Shown one piece after another: positions 1 to 7,778 of a DNA stretch of 64,000 nt; position 1 is the stretch's first letter, and each line of letters begins with the position of its first letter. The position numbers were made by a program, and so were the translations under genes. The notes beneath the pieces are model-generated. The model was not told the origin of the DNA. It worked only from the letters and a program-made list of their open reading frames with translations, and made no database searches. The stretch comes from Blautia sp. An81 (GTDB taxonomy: Bacteria > Bacillota > Clostridia > Lachnospirales > Lachnospiraceae): NCBI RefSeq assembly GCF_002161285.1, contig NZ_NFHH01000003.1, positions 223,901 through 287,900 on the forward strand, in the 5' to 3' direction.

Positions 1-1
1 G

Positions 2-325
2 GCCAGGGTGGACTTTATGGAGGGATGCGGCTTCTCTTATGCCCAGATGGAAAAAGATGGACTGATCAGTCCGGTGCTTTCTGTGTCCTGTGAATATAAG
101 ACTATGACTCATTTTGGAGATACTGTTGAGATAGAAACAGAAATTGTAAAGTATAACGGTATAAAACTGGAGCTGTCCTATACAGTCAGAGATAAGGAAA
201 CAGGAGAGGTGCGGTGTCTTGGAAAAAGCAGCCACTGTTTCCTGGACAGAGAAGGAAGACCGGTTTCACTAAAAAGAGGCTGGGACAAATACCATCAGGG
301 CTTTTCGAAAGAAAGTGTTAAATAA
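2..325 (+). CDS. Acyl-CoA thioesterase, hotdog fold (5' end outside window)
   Basis: The reading frame is already open at the first base, so the start lies upstream; only the last 107 residues are seen. The pattern 'ARVDFMEGCGFSY' followed by a beta-rich stretch (SCEYKTMTHFGDTVEIET) and a late 'SSHCFLD' strand resembles the YbgC/FadM-type 4-hydroxybenzoyl-CoA thioesterase family, which hydrolyses acyl-CoA thioesters in the cytoplasm. The usual family length is about 130-145 residues, so roughly 30 residues are missing, including the region expected to hold the catalytic Asp. A strong terminator follows directly, so this is the last gene of its transcript. The substrate cannot be inferred. Confidence 0.8.
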   Translation, partial: ARVDFMEGCGFSYAQMEKDGLISPVLSVSCEYKTMTHFGDTVEIETEIVKYNGIKLELSYTVRDKETGEVRCLGKSSHCFLDREGRPVSLKRGWDKYHQGFSKESVK

Positions 326-332
326 GTATTAC

Positions 333-371
333 AATCCGGATTTCTTGTTGACAAAGAAGTCCGGATTTTTT
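333..371 (+). terminator. Intrinsic terminator overlapping the next promoter
   Basis: A 14-bp stem (arms about 333-346 and 354-367, one G.U pair) with a 7-base loop runs into a T tract at 366-371. The loop and 3' arm contain the -35 box of the following operon, so the end of one transcript and the start of the next share the same DNA. Confidence 0.85.
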
Positions 372-376
372 ATACT
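348..376 (+). promoter_or_regulatory. Promoter of the GntR-ABC operon
   Basis: TTGACA at 348-353 and TATACT at 371-376 are separated by 17 bp, a near-consensus sigma-A promoter. A perfect palindrome lies immediately downstream, over the expected transcription start. Confidence 0.85.
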
Positions 377-378
377 AC

Positions 379-405
379 AAGTGTACTAAGACACATAGTA
401 CACTT
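379..405 (+). promoter_or_regulatory. Palindromic operator, probably for the YtrA-type regulator
   Basis: Perfect inverted repeat AAGTGTACT - 9 bases - AGTACACTT, starting 2 bases after the -10 box. The AGTGTA/TACACT half sites fit those described for YtrA-subfamily GntR repressors, and the next gene encodes such a regulator, so autoregulation is the simplest reading. Confidence 0.75.
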
Positions 406-476
406 GATACGCAGTGAAATTATCAACTCCGCTGCTTGCGGAAATAAGACATGACTGATGGAAAGGAGGAGCCGGA

Positions 477-848
477 TTGATTGTTATTGATTATCAGAAT
501 CGGAAACCTATCTATGAACAGATCGTGGAAAGATTTCAGATGCTGATCGTAAAAGGTATTCTGGAGGCAGATTCCCAGATGCCATCTGTCAGGACTCTGG
601 CCAGTGAGCTTTCGATTAATCCAAATACAATCCAGAAAGCCTATACGATCCTGGAGCAGCAGGGATATATCTATCCTGTAAAAGGCAGGGGGAATTTTGT
701 GTCAGGAAATCAGACCCTGAAAGAAAAAAAGGAGGAAGTTTTTTTCCAGAAGCTGCGGGACGTTATTCAGGAAGGAAAAGAGCTGGGAATTGAAAAAGAA
801 AGATGTATTGCCAAAACGTCTGAATTTTATGAGGAGGATAAAGTATGA
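477..848 (+). CDS. GntR family transcriptional regulator, YtrA subfamily
   Basis: Small repressor-type protein of 123 residues. Residues about 8-73 form the GntR winged helix (PIYEQIVERFQ, PSVRTLASELSINPNTIQKAY, GRGNFV), followed by a short helical tail of about 50 residues rather than a large ligand domain; that size is characteristic of the YtrA subfamily, which controls adjacent ABC exporters. I place the start at TTG 477 because AGGAGG at 465-470 lies 6 bases upstream and no ATG is suitably placed. The stop overlaps the ATG of the ABC ATPase by 4 bases, indicating translational coupling. It probably binds the palindrome at 379-405 and represses its own operon; the inducer is unknown. Confidence 0.9.
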   Translation: MIVIDYQNRKPIYEQIVERFQMLIVKGILEADSQMPSVRTLASELSINPNTIQKAYTILEQQGYIYPVKGRGNFVSGNQTLKEKKEEVFFQKLRDVIQEGKELGIEKERCIAKTSEFYEEDKV

Positions 849-1747
849 TAAAAACAGAGGGGCTGTGTAAGAGATTCGGCTCTCTTCAGGCTGTGGATCA
901 CATATCTCTCACAATAGAGGACAACAGCATCTTTGGTTTGGCAGGGACCAATGGAGCGGGAAAGAGTACTTTCCTCAGAATGCTGGCCGGTGTGCTGAAA
1001 CCGGACGAGGGAAAGATTTCAGTAGACGGAGAGCCGGTTTTTGAAAATCCTGCAGTTAAGGAAGAAATTTTTTTCCTGCCGGATACCGCCTACTTTTTTC
1101 CAAATGCGTCTATTGCAGATATGGAGGAATATTACGCTGCCTACTATCCACGGTATGACAGGAAGAAAGTAAAAAGCCTGACTGAAAAGGTAGGATTAGA
1201 ATATAAGAGAAAAATCAGTACTTTTTCCAAAGGGATGAAAAGACAGGCAGCTTTAATATTGGGAATCAGCGCAGGAACAAAATATCTTTTCTGCGATGAG
1301 ACTTTTGACGGTCTGGACCCGGTGATGCGTCAGGCGGCAAAGAGCCTGCTGGCCTATGAGGTGGCCAACCGCTCTTTTTCCCCGATTATTGCATCACATA
1401 ACTTAAGAGAACTGGAAGATATCTGTGATCATGTGGGACTTCTTCACAAAGGAGGCGTGCTTCTCTCCAAAGATATTGAAGAAATGAAAGAAAACATCCA
1501 TAAGGTTCAATGTGTGATACCAGATGAAAAGGATGAAGAGGAACTGCTGAAAGAATTACAGGTGGTCAAATCGGAAAAAAGACTTTCCCTGCTGACTATG
1601 GTAGTCCGGGGAGACAGGGAGGAAATCATGAGAAAGATCCAGAGGCGGAATCCTCTTTTTGCAGAGGCCATTCCTCTGACATTGGAAGAAATATTTATCA
1701 GTGAAACGGAGGTGGCAGGTTATGACATCAAGAAATTATTTACTTAA
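845..1747 (+). CDS. ABC transporter ATP-binding protein (YtrB-like)
   Basis: ATPase of a two-component ABC system, 300 residues. The Walker A motif GTNGAGKST is at residues 34-42, a divergent signature FSKGMKRQ replaces LSGGQ, and Walker B ends in FCDE followed by TFDGLD. An H-loop histidine is visible in IIASHNLRELED. The divergent signature is typical of the CcmA/YtrB-type branch. It is translationally coupled to the regulator upstream and overlaps the permease start by 26 bp, so the three genes form one unit. By family analogy it energises export or envelope-stress-related transport; the substrate is unknown. Confidence 0.9.
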   Translation: MIKTEGLCKRFGSLQAVDHISLTIEDNSIFGLAGTNGAGKSTFLRMLAGVLKPDEGKISVDGEPVFENPAVKEEIFFLPDTAYFFPNASIADMEEYYAAYYPRYDRKKVKSLTEKVGLEYKRKISTFSKGMKRQAALILGISAGTKYLFCDETFDGLDPVMRQAAKSLLAYEVANRSFSPIIASHNLRELEDICDHVGLLHKGGVLLSKDIEEMKENIHKVQCVIPDEKDEEELLKELQVVKSEKRLSLLTMVVRGDREEIMRKIQRRNPLFAEAIPLTLEEIFISETEVAGYDIKKLFT

Positions 1748-3821
1748 AACTATCGGGGGAAATATCCGGAGGAATTTCTGGCTGATGATTTTATTCTTCC
1801 TTGCCTTTCTGGTAGTTATGCCGGCCAGTACCCTGACGGCATTGGATGGGGCAAAATATATCGATACCACAAACTTTACTGTTAACATGACAAATACTTT
1901 TATCCAATGTATCAGAAGCTCTCTGGTTCAGGTTATAGTGGCCGGCTGCGGAGCTCTGGCGGCTCTTTCGGTCTTCTTTTACCTTTATTCCCAGGAGAAG
2001 ACAGATTTTTACCACAGTCTTCCCATGAGAAGAGAAGGATTGTTTATGGCACAGTTTTTAAGCGGATTCAGTCTGTTTCTGATCCCTTATGTATTAAACC
2101 TGCTGCTGACTCTTGCTATAGGGTTGGTTTACGGTGCAGTGAACCAGACAGCCCTGAGTATTTTGGTAATACATACCCTTCTGGCGGTGATTTATTTTCT
2201 GGCAATCTATGGAGCGGCGGTCCTTGCCATCCTGCTCACAGGAAACCTTTTTACAGGTACGCTGGGATTTATGACACTGATGTTTTACGGGCCAATCCTC
2301 TATATGACTTTTACCAGACTTAATGCCAGATTTTTTGAAACAATCGTACAGGAGATGGACTATGATTTTGGGATTTTTCTAAGCCCTCTTATTGCCTATA
2401 TCAGCGGGGGAACAGTGGATTGGACCTGGAAATCTTTGTGTATATATTTCCTTTACGGAGTTGTTCTGGCCCTGGTTGTGATCCTGGCGGACATATTGGT
2501 TTACCGGATACGTCCTTCAGAAAGCTTCCATAAAGCCATTGCATTTAAAAAGCTGGAGCCAGTGATCAAGGTCTGCGGGATACTTCCTCTTTCCCTGCTC
2601 TGTGCTCTGTATTTCAGCGGTTACATGTATAACCAATTTTTCTGGATGGTCATCGGCGCAGTAGTGCTCACTCTGATCTTTTCCATGATCTTCGATTTCC
2701 TCTGTAATATGGATATCCGTATGGCTCTGAAGCCTAAGGTATCAACAGGGGTGATTCTGGCAGTTTTGATACTGATTCTTGGAGGATACCGGACAGATAT
2801 CACAGGAGTGGATACTTTTTTACCAGATGAAGAGAAGGTTGCTTCTATGTCTCTGTATCTTCCCAGTGTCAGCGGTCAGTTCCAGTATCCGGAAAGCAGT
2901 GTGACGGAAAGCCCTACATATACCACATTCTCGCTGAAGCAGTGGGTAGAGGATTTCCAGGAGATTTACGCGCTGGCAGAAAAGAGTGTGGAATATGTCA
3001 GGAACCATGAGGCCTATGCATCAGATGTGCAGAGTCTCCGGGAAAACGGTGATCCAGAGCAGACGATGGTTATGATCTATATAGGCTATCACATGAAATC
3101 CGGACAGGATGTATACCGAATGTACTATATACCGGAGACCGAGGAACTGGTAGAAAATATCGGACGGGTATATGACACCTGGGAATACAGAGAAAAGATT
3201 TTGCCTACCAGCTATATCGATACAGAAAAAATTGAAAATATTTATACCTACAGTTTTACAGAATCAGGAAAGGCTTTAACTTTATCTGATGAAAATCAGG
3301 AAAGGCTGCTAAAAACCTACCAGGAAGAACTGGAAAATATGACCTTTGACCAGAGCCGCAGGGAGAAGCAGGTAGGATGGCTGGAACTTCAGGAAAAGGC
3401 AGAACCGGAGATCAGTGCTATGGGATACAGCGTGAATAGTACCTATACTTATAGCTATAACCTTCCAGTATATGCGAGCTTCGAGAAGACCAGAGCTATG
3501 CTGGAAAAGCTGGGGAATCCTATGGCTGACAGTATTGAGCCAGACCAGGTAGAATCTATCTTATTGAGCAGGTATTCCTATGAAAGCGGGGAAGAACAGT
3601 ACCTGGAAAAAGAATACCGCACGGAAGAAGACATTGAGAAGCTCCTGGCCCAGGCTACTTTCCGTGACGAGCGCTTTACTGTAGGAAGCCATGTAAACTA
3701 CCAGGTTTCCTGTGAGATTACCTGGAAGGACAGTAAAAAAGATAAGATAGCATTTTATATTTTTGAAGACAGCAGTCTGACAGATATTTTAGAACAATTA
3801 AATCAAGGGAATACTGACTAA
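1722..3821 (+). CDS. ABC transporter permease with large C-terminal extracytoplasmic region
   Basis: Membrane partner of the preceding ATPase, 699 residues from the preferred start. A longer frame begins at GTG 1701, but GGAGGT at 1709-1714 is correctly spaced for ATG 1722. Residues about 20-370 hold roughly eight to nine hydrophobic segments, including the first helix FWLMILFFLAFLVVMPAST; after the segment near residue 360 the remaining about 340 residues are hydrophilic and rich in Tyr and Glu, probably exposed outside the membrane. DFYHSLPMRR after the second membrane segment is typical of these Firmicutes permeases. No substrate can be deduced. It is the last gene of the GntR-ABC operon; a terminator follows. 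Confidence 0.85.
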   Translation: MTSRNYLLKTIGGNIRRNFWLMILFFLAFLVVMPASTLTALDGAKYIDTTNFTVNMTNTFIQCIRSSLVQVIVAGCGALAALSVFFYLYSQEKTDFYHSLPMRREGLFMAQFLSGFSLFLIPYVLNLLLTLAIGLVYGAVNQTALSILVIHTLLAVIYFLAIYGAAVLAILLTGNLFTGTLGFMTLMFYGPILYMTFTRLNARFFETIVQEMDYDFGIFLSPLIAYISGGTVDWTWKSLCIYFLYGVVLALVVILADILVYRIRPSESFHKAIAFKKLEPVIKVCGILPLSLLCALYFSGYMYNQFFWMVIGAVVLTLIFSMIFDFLCNMDIRMALKPKVSTGVILAVLILILGGYRTDITGVDTFLPDEEKVASMSLYLPSVSGQFQYPESSVTESPTYTTFSLKQWVEDFQEIYALAEKSVEYVRNHEAYASDVQSLRENGDPEQTMVMIYIGYHMKSGQDVYRMYYIPETEELVENIGRVYDTWEYREKILPTSYIDTEKIENIYTYSFTESGKALTLSDENQERLLKTYQEELENMTFDQSRREKQVGWLELQEKAEPEISAMGYSVNSTYTYSYNLPVYASFEKTRAMLEKLGNPMADSIEPDQVESILLSRYSYESGEEQYLEKEYRTEEDIEKLLAQATFRDERFTVGSHVNYQVSCEITWKDSKKDKIAFYIFEDSSLTDILEQLNQGNTD

Positions 3822-3836
3822 CAGATTTGCATAGAG

Positions 3837-3886
3837 AAAGGATCAGAGCAGAATACCTGAAAACAGGCTGCTTTGGTCCCTTTTTC
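3837..3886 (+). terminator. Intrinsic terminator of the ABC operon
   Basis: Arms AAAGGATCAGAGCAG and CTGCTTTGGTCCCTTT pair with a few G.U pairs, an inner CCTG/CAGG stem caps the loop, and TTTTTC follows. It separates the ABC operon from the ArsR-type gene. Confidence 0.75.
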
Positions 3887-3887
3887 G

Positions 3888-3917
3888 TTGACAAGTAAGA
3901 GGAGAGAAGGGTAAAAT
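3888..3917 (+). promoter_or_regulatory. Promoter of the ArsR-family regulator
   Basis: TTGACA at 3888-3893 and TAAAAT at 3912-3917 with an 18-bp spacer, directly after the terminator and about 40 bp before the start codon. Confidence 0.7.
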
Positions 3918-3957
3918 AGAATAAAATATTTGTTTTAAAACAGCGGAGATATTGCAA

Positions 3958-4869
3958 ATGGACAGAGAATTAAATTTAGAGAACGAAAAAGAACTGACAG
4001 CATTGGGCAAGGCCCTTTCCTCAGAAGCCCGGATCAGAATTCTCAGTTTATTGGGAAACGGTCCTCTGTGTGTAAATGAGATTGCAGAAATGCTGGACAT
4101 ACCGGCTTCTTCTGCAGCCTTGAATATCCGTGTTCTGGAAGAGGCAGGCCTGATCCGCACAGAATTGAAACCAGCGGCAAGAGGTTCCATGAAAATGTGT
4201 ATTCCCCAAGAAGGAAAAGTAATCCTGGATCTTCAGAAACAGGAGGAGAAAAAGAAAGAAGAGATAATTTCCATGCCGGTGGGAAACTATGTGGACTATC
4301 GGATCACCCCTACCTGCGGAATGGTAAACGAGGAAGGCTATATTGATGGAGAAGATGAACCCAGATGCTTCTATGACCCTAAGCGGACAACGGCAAAACT
4401 GATCTGGTTTTCTTCCGGATATCTGGAATACCGGTTCCCTAATGCGGCTCTTCAGGAGGAACCGGCCAGAGTCTTAGAGTTTTCGGCAGAACTGTGTTCA
4501 GAGGCACCGGACTATAATCTGGACTATCCTTCAGACATCACTTTATGGATTAACGGAAAAGAAGCGGGAACCTGGATCTGTCCTTCGGACTTTGGAGGAA
4601 GAAGGGGAAAACTGAACCCTGACTGGTGGGAGGACAGCAAGAGCCAGTATGGAAATCTGAAAACCTGGAGACTGGACCGTTCCGGAACTTATCTGGATGG
4701 AGAGAGAAGCGCTCCTTTTAAGATAGAGGATTATGATCTGGAAAAAGGCCCTTATATTTCTGTGATCATAGGAATCAAAGAACAGGCAGAACACATAGGA
4801 GGGGTGAATATATTTGGAAACTGCTTCGGCGACTATCCTCAGGACCTGGTTATGAAAGTAAAATTTTAA
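3958..4869 (+). CDS. ArsR-type winged-helix regulator with a C-terminal beta-rich domain
   Basis: Transcriptional regulator of 303 residues. Residues about 10-75 are an ArsR-like winged helix (GKALSSEARIRILSLL, VNEIAEMLDIPASSAALNIRVLEEAGLI). Classical metal-sensor cysteines of ArsR/SmtB are absent. The C-terminal 200 residues (from SMPVGNYVDYRITPTCGMV) are rich in aromatic residues and beta strands, with LWINGKEAGTW and DFGGRRG, suggesting a jelly-roll-like ligand domain, perhaps for a carbohydrate. ATG 3958 is preferred over TTG 3952 because GGAG at 3945-3948 is then 9 bases upstream. Its position just before galK-galT hints at sugar control, but it has its own promoter and this is inference only. 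Confidence 0.75.
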   Translation: MDRELNLENEKELTALGKALSSEARIRILSLLGNGPLCVNEIAEMLDIPASSAALNIRVLEEAGLIRTELKPAARGSMKMCIPQEGKVILDLQKQEEKKKEEIISMPVGNYVDYRITPTCGMVNEEGYIDGEDEPRCFYDPKRTTAKLIWFSSGYLEYRFPNAALQEEPARVLEFSAELCSEAPDYNLDYPSDITLWINGKEAGTWICPSDFGGRRGKLNPDWWEDSKSQYGNLKTWRLDRSGTYLDGERSAPFKIEDYDLEKGPYISVIIGIKEQAEHIGGVNIFGNCFGDYPQDLVMKVKF

Positions 4870-4877
4870 AAAAGGGG

Positions 4878-4905
4878 TTTACAAACAGGTAATCTGTGCT
4901 ATAAT
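4878..4905 (+). promoter_or_regulatory. Promoter of galK-galT
   Basis: TTTACA at 4878-4883 and TATAAT at 4900-4905 with a 16-bp spacer, upstream of galK. No clear palindromic operator or catabolite (cre) box was recognised beside it. Confidence 0.75.
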
Positions 4906-4973
4906 TGCGATAGAAACATAAAAAATGAAATGAAACATAAAAAATGTTTTAAATGCAAAGCATGGAGGTAGAA

Positions 4974-6143
4974 ATGATGCTGCAATTGATGGAAAAGTTT
5001 CAGAAGCTTTTTGGAGAAGGAGGAGATATTCGCTCTTACTTCTCGCCGGGACGTGTAAATCTTATCGGCGAGCACACAGATTATAACGGAGGACATGTTT
5101 TTCCCTGCGCGCTGACTATTGGCACCTATGGCGTGGCAAGAAAGAGAGGGGATAGGAAAATCCGTCTTTACTCTGAAAATTTCAGCAAAATGGGCGTTAT
5201 AGAAACCAGTCTGGACGACCTGGTATATCAGGACAGTGCAGGATGGACCAATTATCCCAAAGGGATTGTCTGGACCTTTCGTGAAAAAGGCTATCCCATT
5301 GATAAAGGTTTTGACATGCTGATGTATGGAAATATTCCTAATGGCTCAGGTCTTTCTTCTTCTGCCTCTGTGGAGCTTCTTATGGGAATTATCCTGAAAG
5401 ATCTGTTCGGATATGAAGACCTGACCATGATAAACCTGGCTCTGATGGGACAGTATGGGGAAAATAATTTTAACGGTATGAACTGCGGGATCATGGATCA
5501 GTTTGCCATAGCAATGGGGAAAAAAGACCATGCGATTTTCCTGGATACCCAGAATCTTCAGTACGAATATGCGCCAATCCATATGGAAGGCTGCAAAATT
5601 GTTATTGCTGCAAGCAACAAGAAGAGAAAACTGACAGATTCTAAATATAACGAGAGAAGAGCGGAATGTGAAGAAGCCCTGAAAGATATCCAGAGTGTGA
5701 AGAATGTTCAGGCTCTTGGGGAATTGTCTGAGGAAGAGTTTGAGGAGATAAAAGACGTTATAAAAAATCCGGTCTGCAGGAAAAGAGCAAAGCACGCAGT
5801 CTATGAAAATCAGAGAACAGTTCGGGCGGTTAAGGCTCTGAAAAATAATGAACTGGAAACTTTCGGAAGACTGATGAACGAATCCCATATATCTCTGAGA
5901 GATGATTACGAAGTTACGGGGAAAGAGCTGGATACCCTGGTAGAAGCAGCCTGGAAACAGGAAGGCGTTATCGGTTCAAGAATGACAGGGGCAGGCTTTG
6001 GAGGCTGTACAGTCAGTATTGTAAAAGAGGATAAGGTAGAGGATTTTGTTAAAAATGTAGGCGGAATTTACGAAAAGACCATAGGTTATGCAGCAGACTT
6101 TTATGTAGTGGAGATTGGTGACGGAACAAGAAGGATTTCTTAA
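4974..6143 (+). CDS. galK: Galactokinase
   Basis: Phosphorylates galactose to galactose-1-phosphate with ATP, the first committed step of the Leloir pathway. The three GHMP-kinase signatures are visible: PGRVNLIGEHTDYNGG near the N-terminus (galactose-binding EHTDYN), the phosphate loop PNGSGLSSSASVE, and TGAGFGGCTV near the C-terminus. Length of 389 residues is normal. The frame opens at ATG 4953, but GGAGGT at 4964-4969 lies inside it and suits ATG 4974 or 4977, so the shorter start is chosen. It is followed 31 bp later by galT; galE and a mutarotase are not in the window. Confidence 0.97.
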   Translation: MMLQLMEKFQKLFGEGGDIRSYFSPGRVNLIGEHTDYNGGHVFPCALTIGTYGVARKRGDRKIRLYSENFSKMGVIETSLDDLVYQDSAGWTNYPKGIVWTFREKGYPIDKGFDMLMYGNIPNGSGLSSSASVELLMGIILKDLFGYEDLTMINLALMGQYGENNFNGMNCGIMDQFAIAMGKKDHAIFLDTQNLQYEYAPIHMEGCKIVIAASNKKRKLTDSKYNERRAECEEALKDIQSVKNVQALGELSEEEFEEIKDVIKNPVCRKRAKHAVYENQRTVRAVKALKNNELETFGRLMNESHISLRDDYEVTGKELDTLVEAAWKQEGVIGSRMTGAGFGGCTVSIVKEDKVEDFVKNVGGIYEKTIGYAADFYVVEIGDGTRRIS

Positions 6144-6174
6144 AGAAGCAATAGAAAGGAGAAGGGTGAAAGAT

Positions 6175-7665
6175 ATGTTGAACAAGAATATCAGAGATCT
6201 GGTACAGTATGGGATTGATACAGGGCTGGTGCCTGAGTGTGAGAGGGTTTATACTACGAATCTTCTGCTGGATGTATTTCATGAAGACGAATACACAGAG
6301 CCGGAGGACCAGGAAGTATGCAAAGACCTGGAGACCATTCTGGGAGAACTTCTAAATGAGGCAGTAAAAAGAGGGATTATTGAAGATAGTATTGGCTACC
6401 GGGATCTGTTTGACACCAAAATCATGAACTGCCTGGTTCCCCGTCCGGCCCAGGTTCAGGAAAAATTCTGGAAAGAGTACGAGAAAAGCCCTGAAGCGGC
6501 TACAGAATTTTTCTATAAATTCAGTCAGGATACGGATTATATCCGCCGTTACCGCATAAAGAAAGACAGGCGCTGGACTGTGGAAAGCCCCTATGGAACC
6601 ATAGATATCACCATTAACCTTTCCAAGCCGGAAAAAGATCCAAAGGCTATTGCCGCTGCAAAGAATGCAAAACAGAGCAGTTATCCAAAATGCCAGCTCT
6701 GCATGGAAAATGAGGGATATGCAGGAAGACTGAATCACCCTGCAAGAGAAAACCACCGGATCATTCCCATCACTATTAATGACAGCCAGTGGGGATTCCA
6801 GTATTCTCCATATGTTTACTATAACGAACATTGTATTGTCTTCAATGGACAGCACATTCCTATGAAGATTGAGAGAAATACCTTTGTAAAACTTTTTGAT
6901 TTTATCAAGCTGTTTCCTCATTATTTCCTGGGGTCTAATGCAGACCTGCCCATTGTAGGAGGCTCTATTTTAAGCCACGACCACTTCCAGGGAGGACATT
7001 ATACTTTTGCCATGGCCAAGGCTCCTATGGAAGAAAAAGTTGTCATTCCAGGCTATGAAGATGTAGAAGCAGGCATCGTAAAATGGCCTCTTTCCGTGCT
7101 GAGAATCCGGAGCAAAGATGAGAAAAGGCTTATTGACCTGGCAAGCCATGTACTGGAAGTATGGAGAGGATACACAGACGAAGCTGCCTTTGTCTTTGCG
7201 GAAACAGATGGAGAGCCCCACAATACTATTACTCCTATCGCCAGAAAGAAAGGGGATATGTTCGAGCTGGATCTGACCCTTAGAAATAATATCACTACGG
7301 AGGAAAATCCTTTAGGAGTGTACCATCCCCATGCAGAGTACCACCATATCAAGAAAGAAAATATTGGTCTTATTGAGGTTATGGGTCTGGCTGTCCTTCC
7401 TGCAAGACTGAAGGAAGAACTGGAACTTCTGGCAGAATACATATTGGAAGGAAAAGATCCTGCAGAAAATGAAATGCTGGAAAAACACAGTGTCTGGGTA
7501 AAGGAATTCCTTCCAAAATATCCTGAGATCACAAAGGAGAATGTAATGGACATCCTTCAGGAAGAAGTGGGGCAGGTATTCGTTCATGTACTGGAGGACG
7601 CAGGAGTTTATAAGTGTACACCTGAGGGAAGGGAAGCCTTCCGCCGCTTTATAAAGGTTTTATAA
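6175..7665 (+). CDS. galT: UDP-glucose--hexose-1-phosphate uridylyltransferase (class II GalT)
   Basis: Transfers UMP between UDP-glucose and galactose-1-phosphate in the Leloir pathway. At 496 residues it belongs to the longer Firmicutes class II family rather than the 350-residue enterobacterial form. The active-site region is SHDHFQGG, containing the H-x-H-x-Q type triad, within GGSILSHDHFQGGHYTF. ATG 6175 is preferred because the open frame before it overlaps the galK 3' end and GAAGGG lies 8 bases upstream. It forms an operon with galK and is closed by a strong terminator. Confidence 0.96.
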   Translation: MLNKNIRDLVQYGIDTGLVPECERVYTTNLLLDVFHEDEYTEPEDQEVCKDLETILGELLNEAVKRGIIEDSIGYRDLFDTKIMNCLVPRPAQVQEKFWKEYEKSPEAATEFFYKFSQDTDYIRRYRIKKDRRWTVESPYGTIDITINLSKPEKDPKAIAAAKNAKQSSYPKCQLCMENEGYAGRLNHPARENHRIIPITINDSQWGFQYSPYVYYNEHCIVFNGQHIPMKIERNTFVKLFDFIKLFPHYFLGSNADLPIVGGSILSHDHFQGGHYTFAMAKAPMEEKVVIPGYEDVEAGIVKWPLSVLRIRSKDEKRLIDLASHVLEVWRGYTDEAAFVFAETDGEPHNTITPIARKKGDMFELDLTLRNNITTEENPLGVYHPHAEYHHIKKENIGLIEVMGLAVLPARLKEELELLAEYILEGKDPAENEMLEKHSVWVKEFLPKYPEITKENVMDILQEEVGQVFVHVLEDAGVYKCTPEGREAFRRFIKVL

Positions 7666-7678
7666 GAACAAATGCAGA

Positions 7679-7722
7679 GGAAACAAAAAAGATAGGCGCT
7701 CCTGCCTGTCTTTTTTGTTTCC
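7679..7722 (+). terminator. Intrinsic terminator after galT
   Basis: An almost perfect 19-bp stem (GGAAACAAAAAAGA.AGGC and its complement) ends in GTCTTTTTTGTTTCC, giving A and T tracts on both sides, so it could act in both directions. Confidence 0.85.
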
Positions 7723-7735
7723 TTTATGCTATACT
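7707..7735 (+). promoter_or_regulatory. Promoter of the polA operon
   Basis: TATACT at 7730-7735 carries an upstream TGC, making an extended -10. A weak TGTCTT -35 lies 17 bp upstream, inside the galT terminator. Confidence 0.55.
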
Positions 7736-7778
7736 ACAAGAATAAGATAGAAATTATCCAACAACAAGGAGAACAGAC

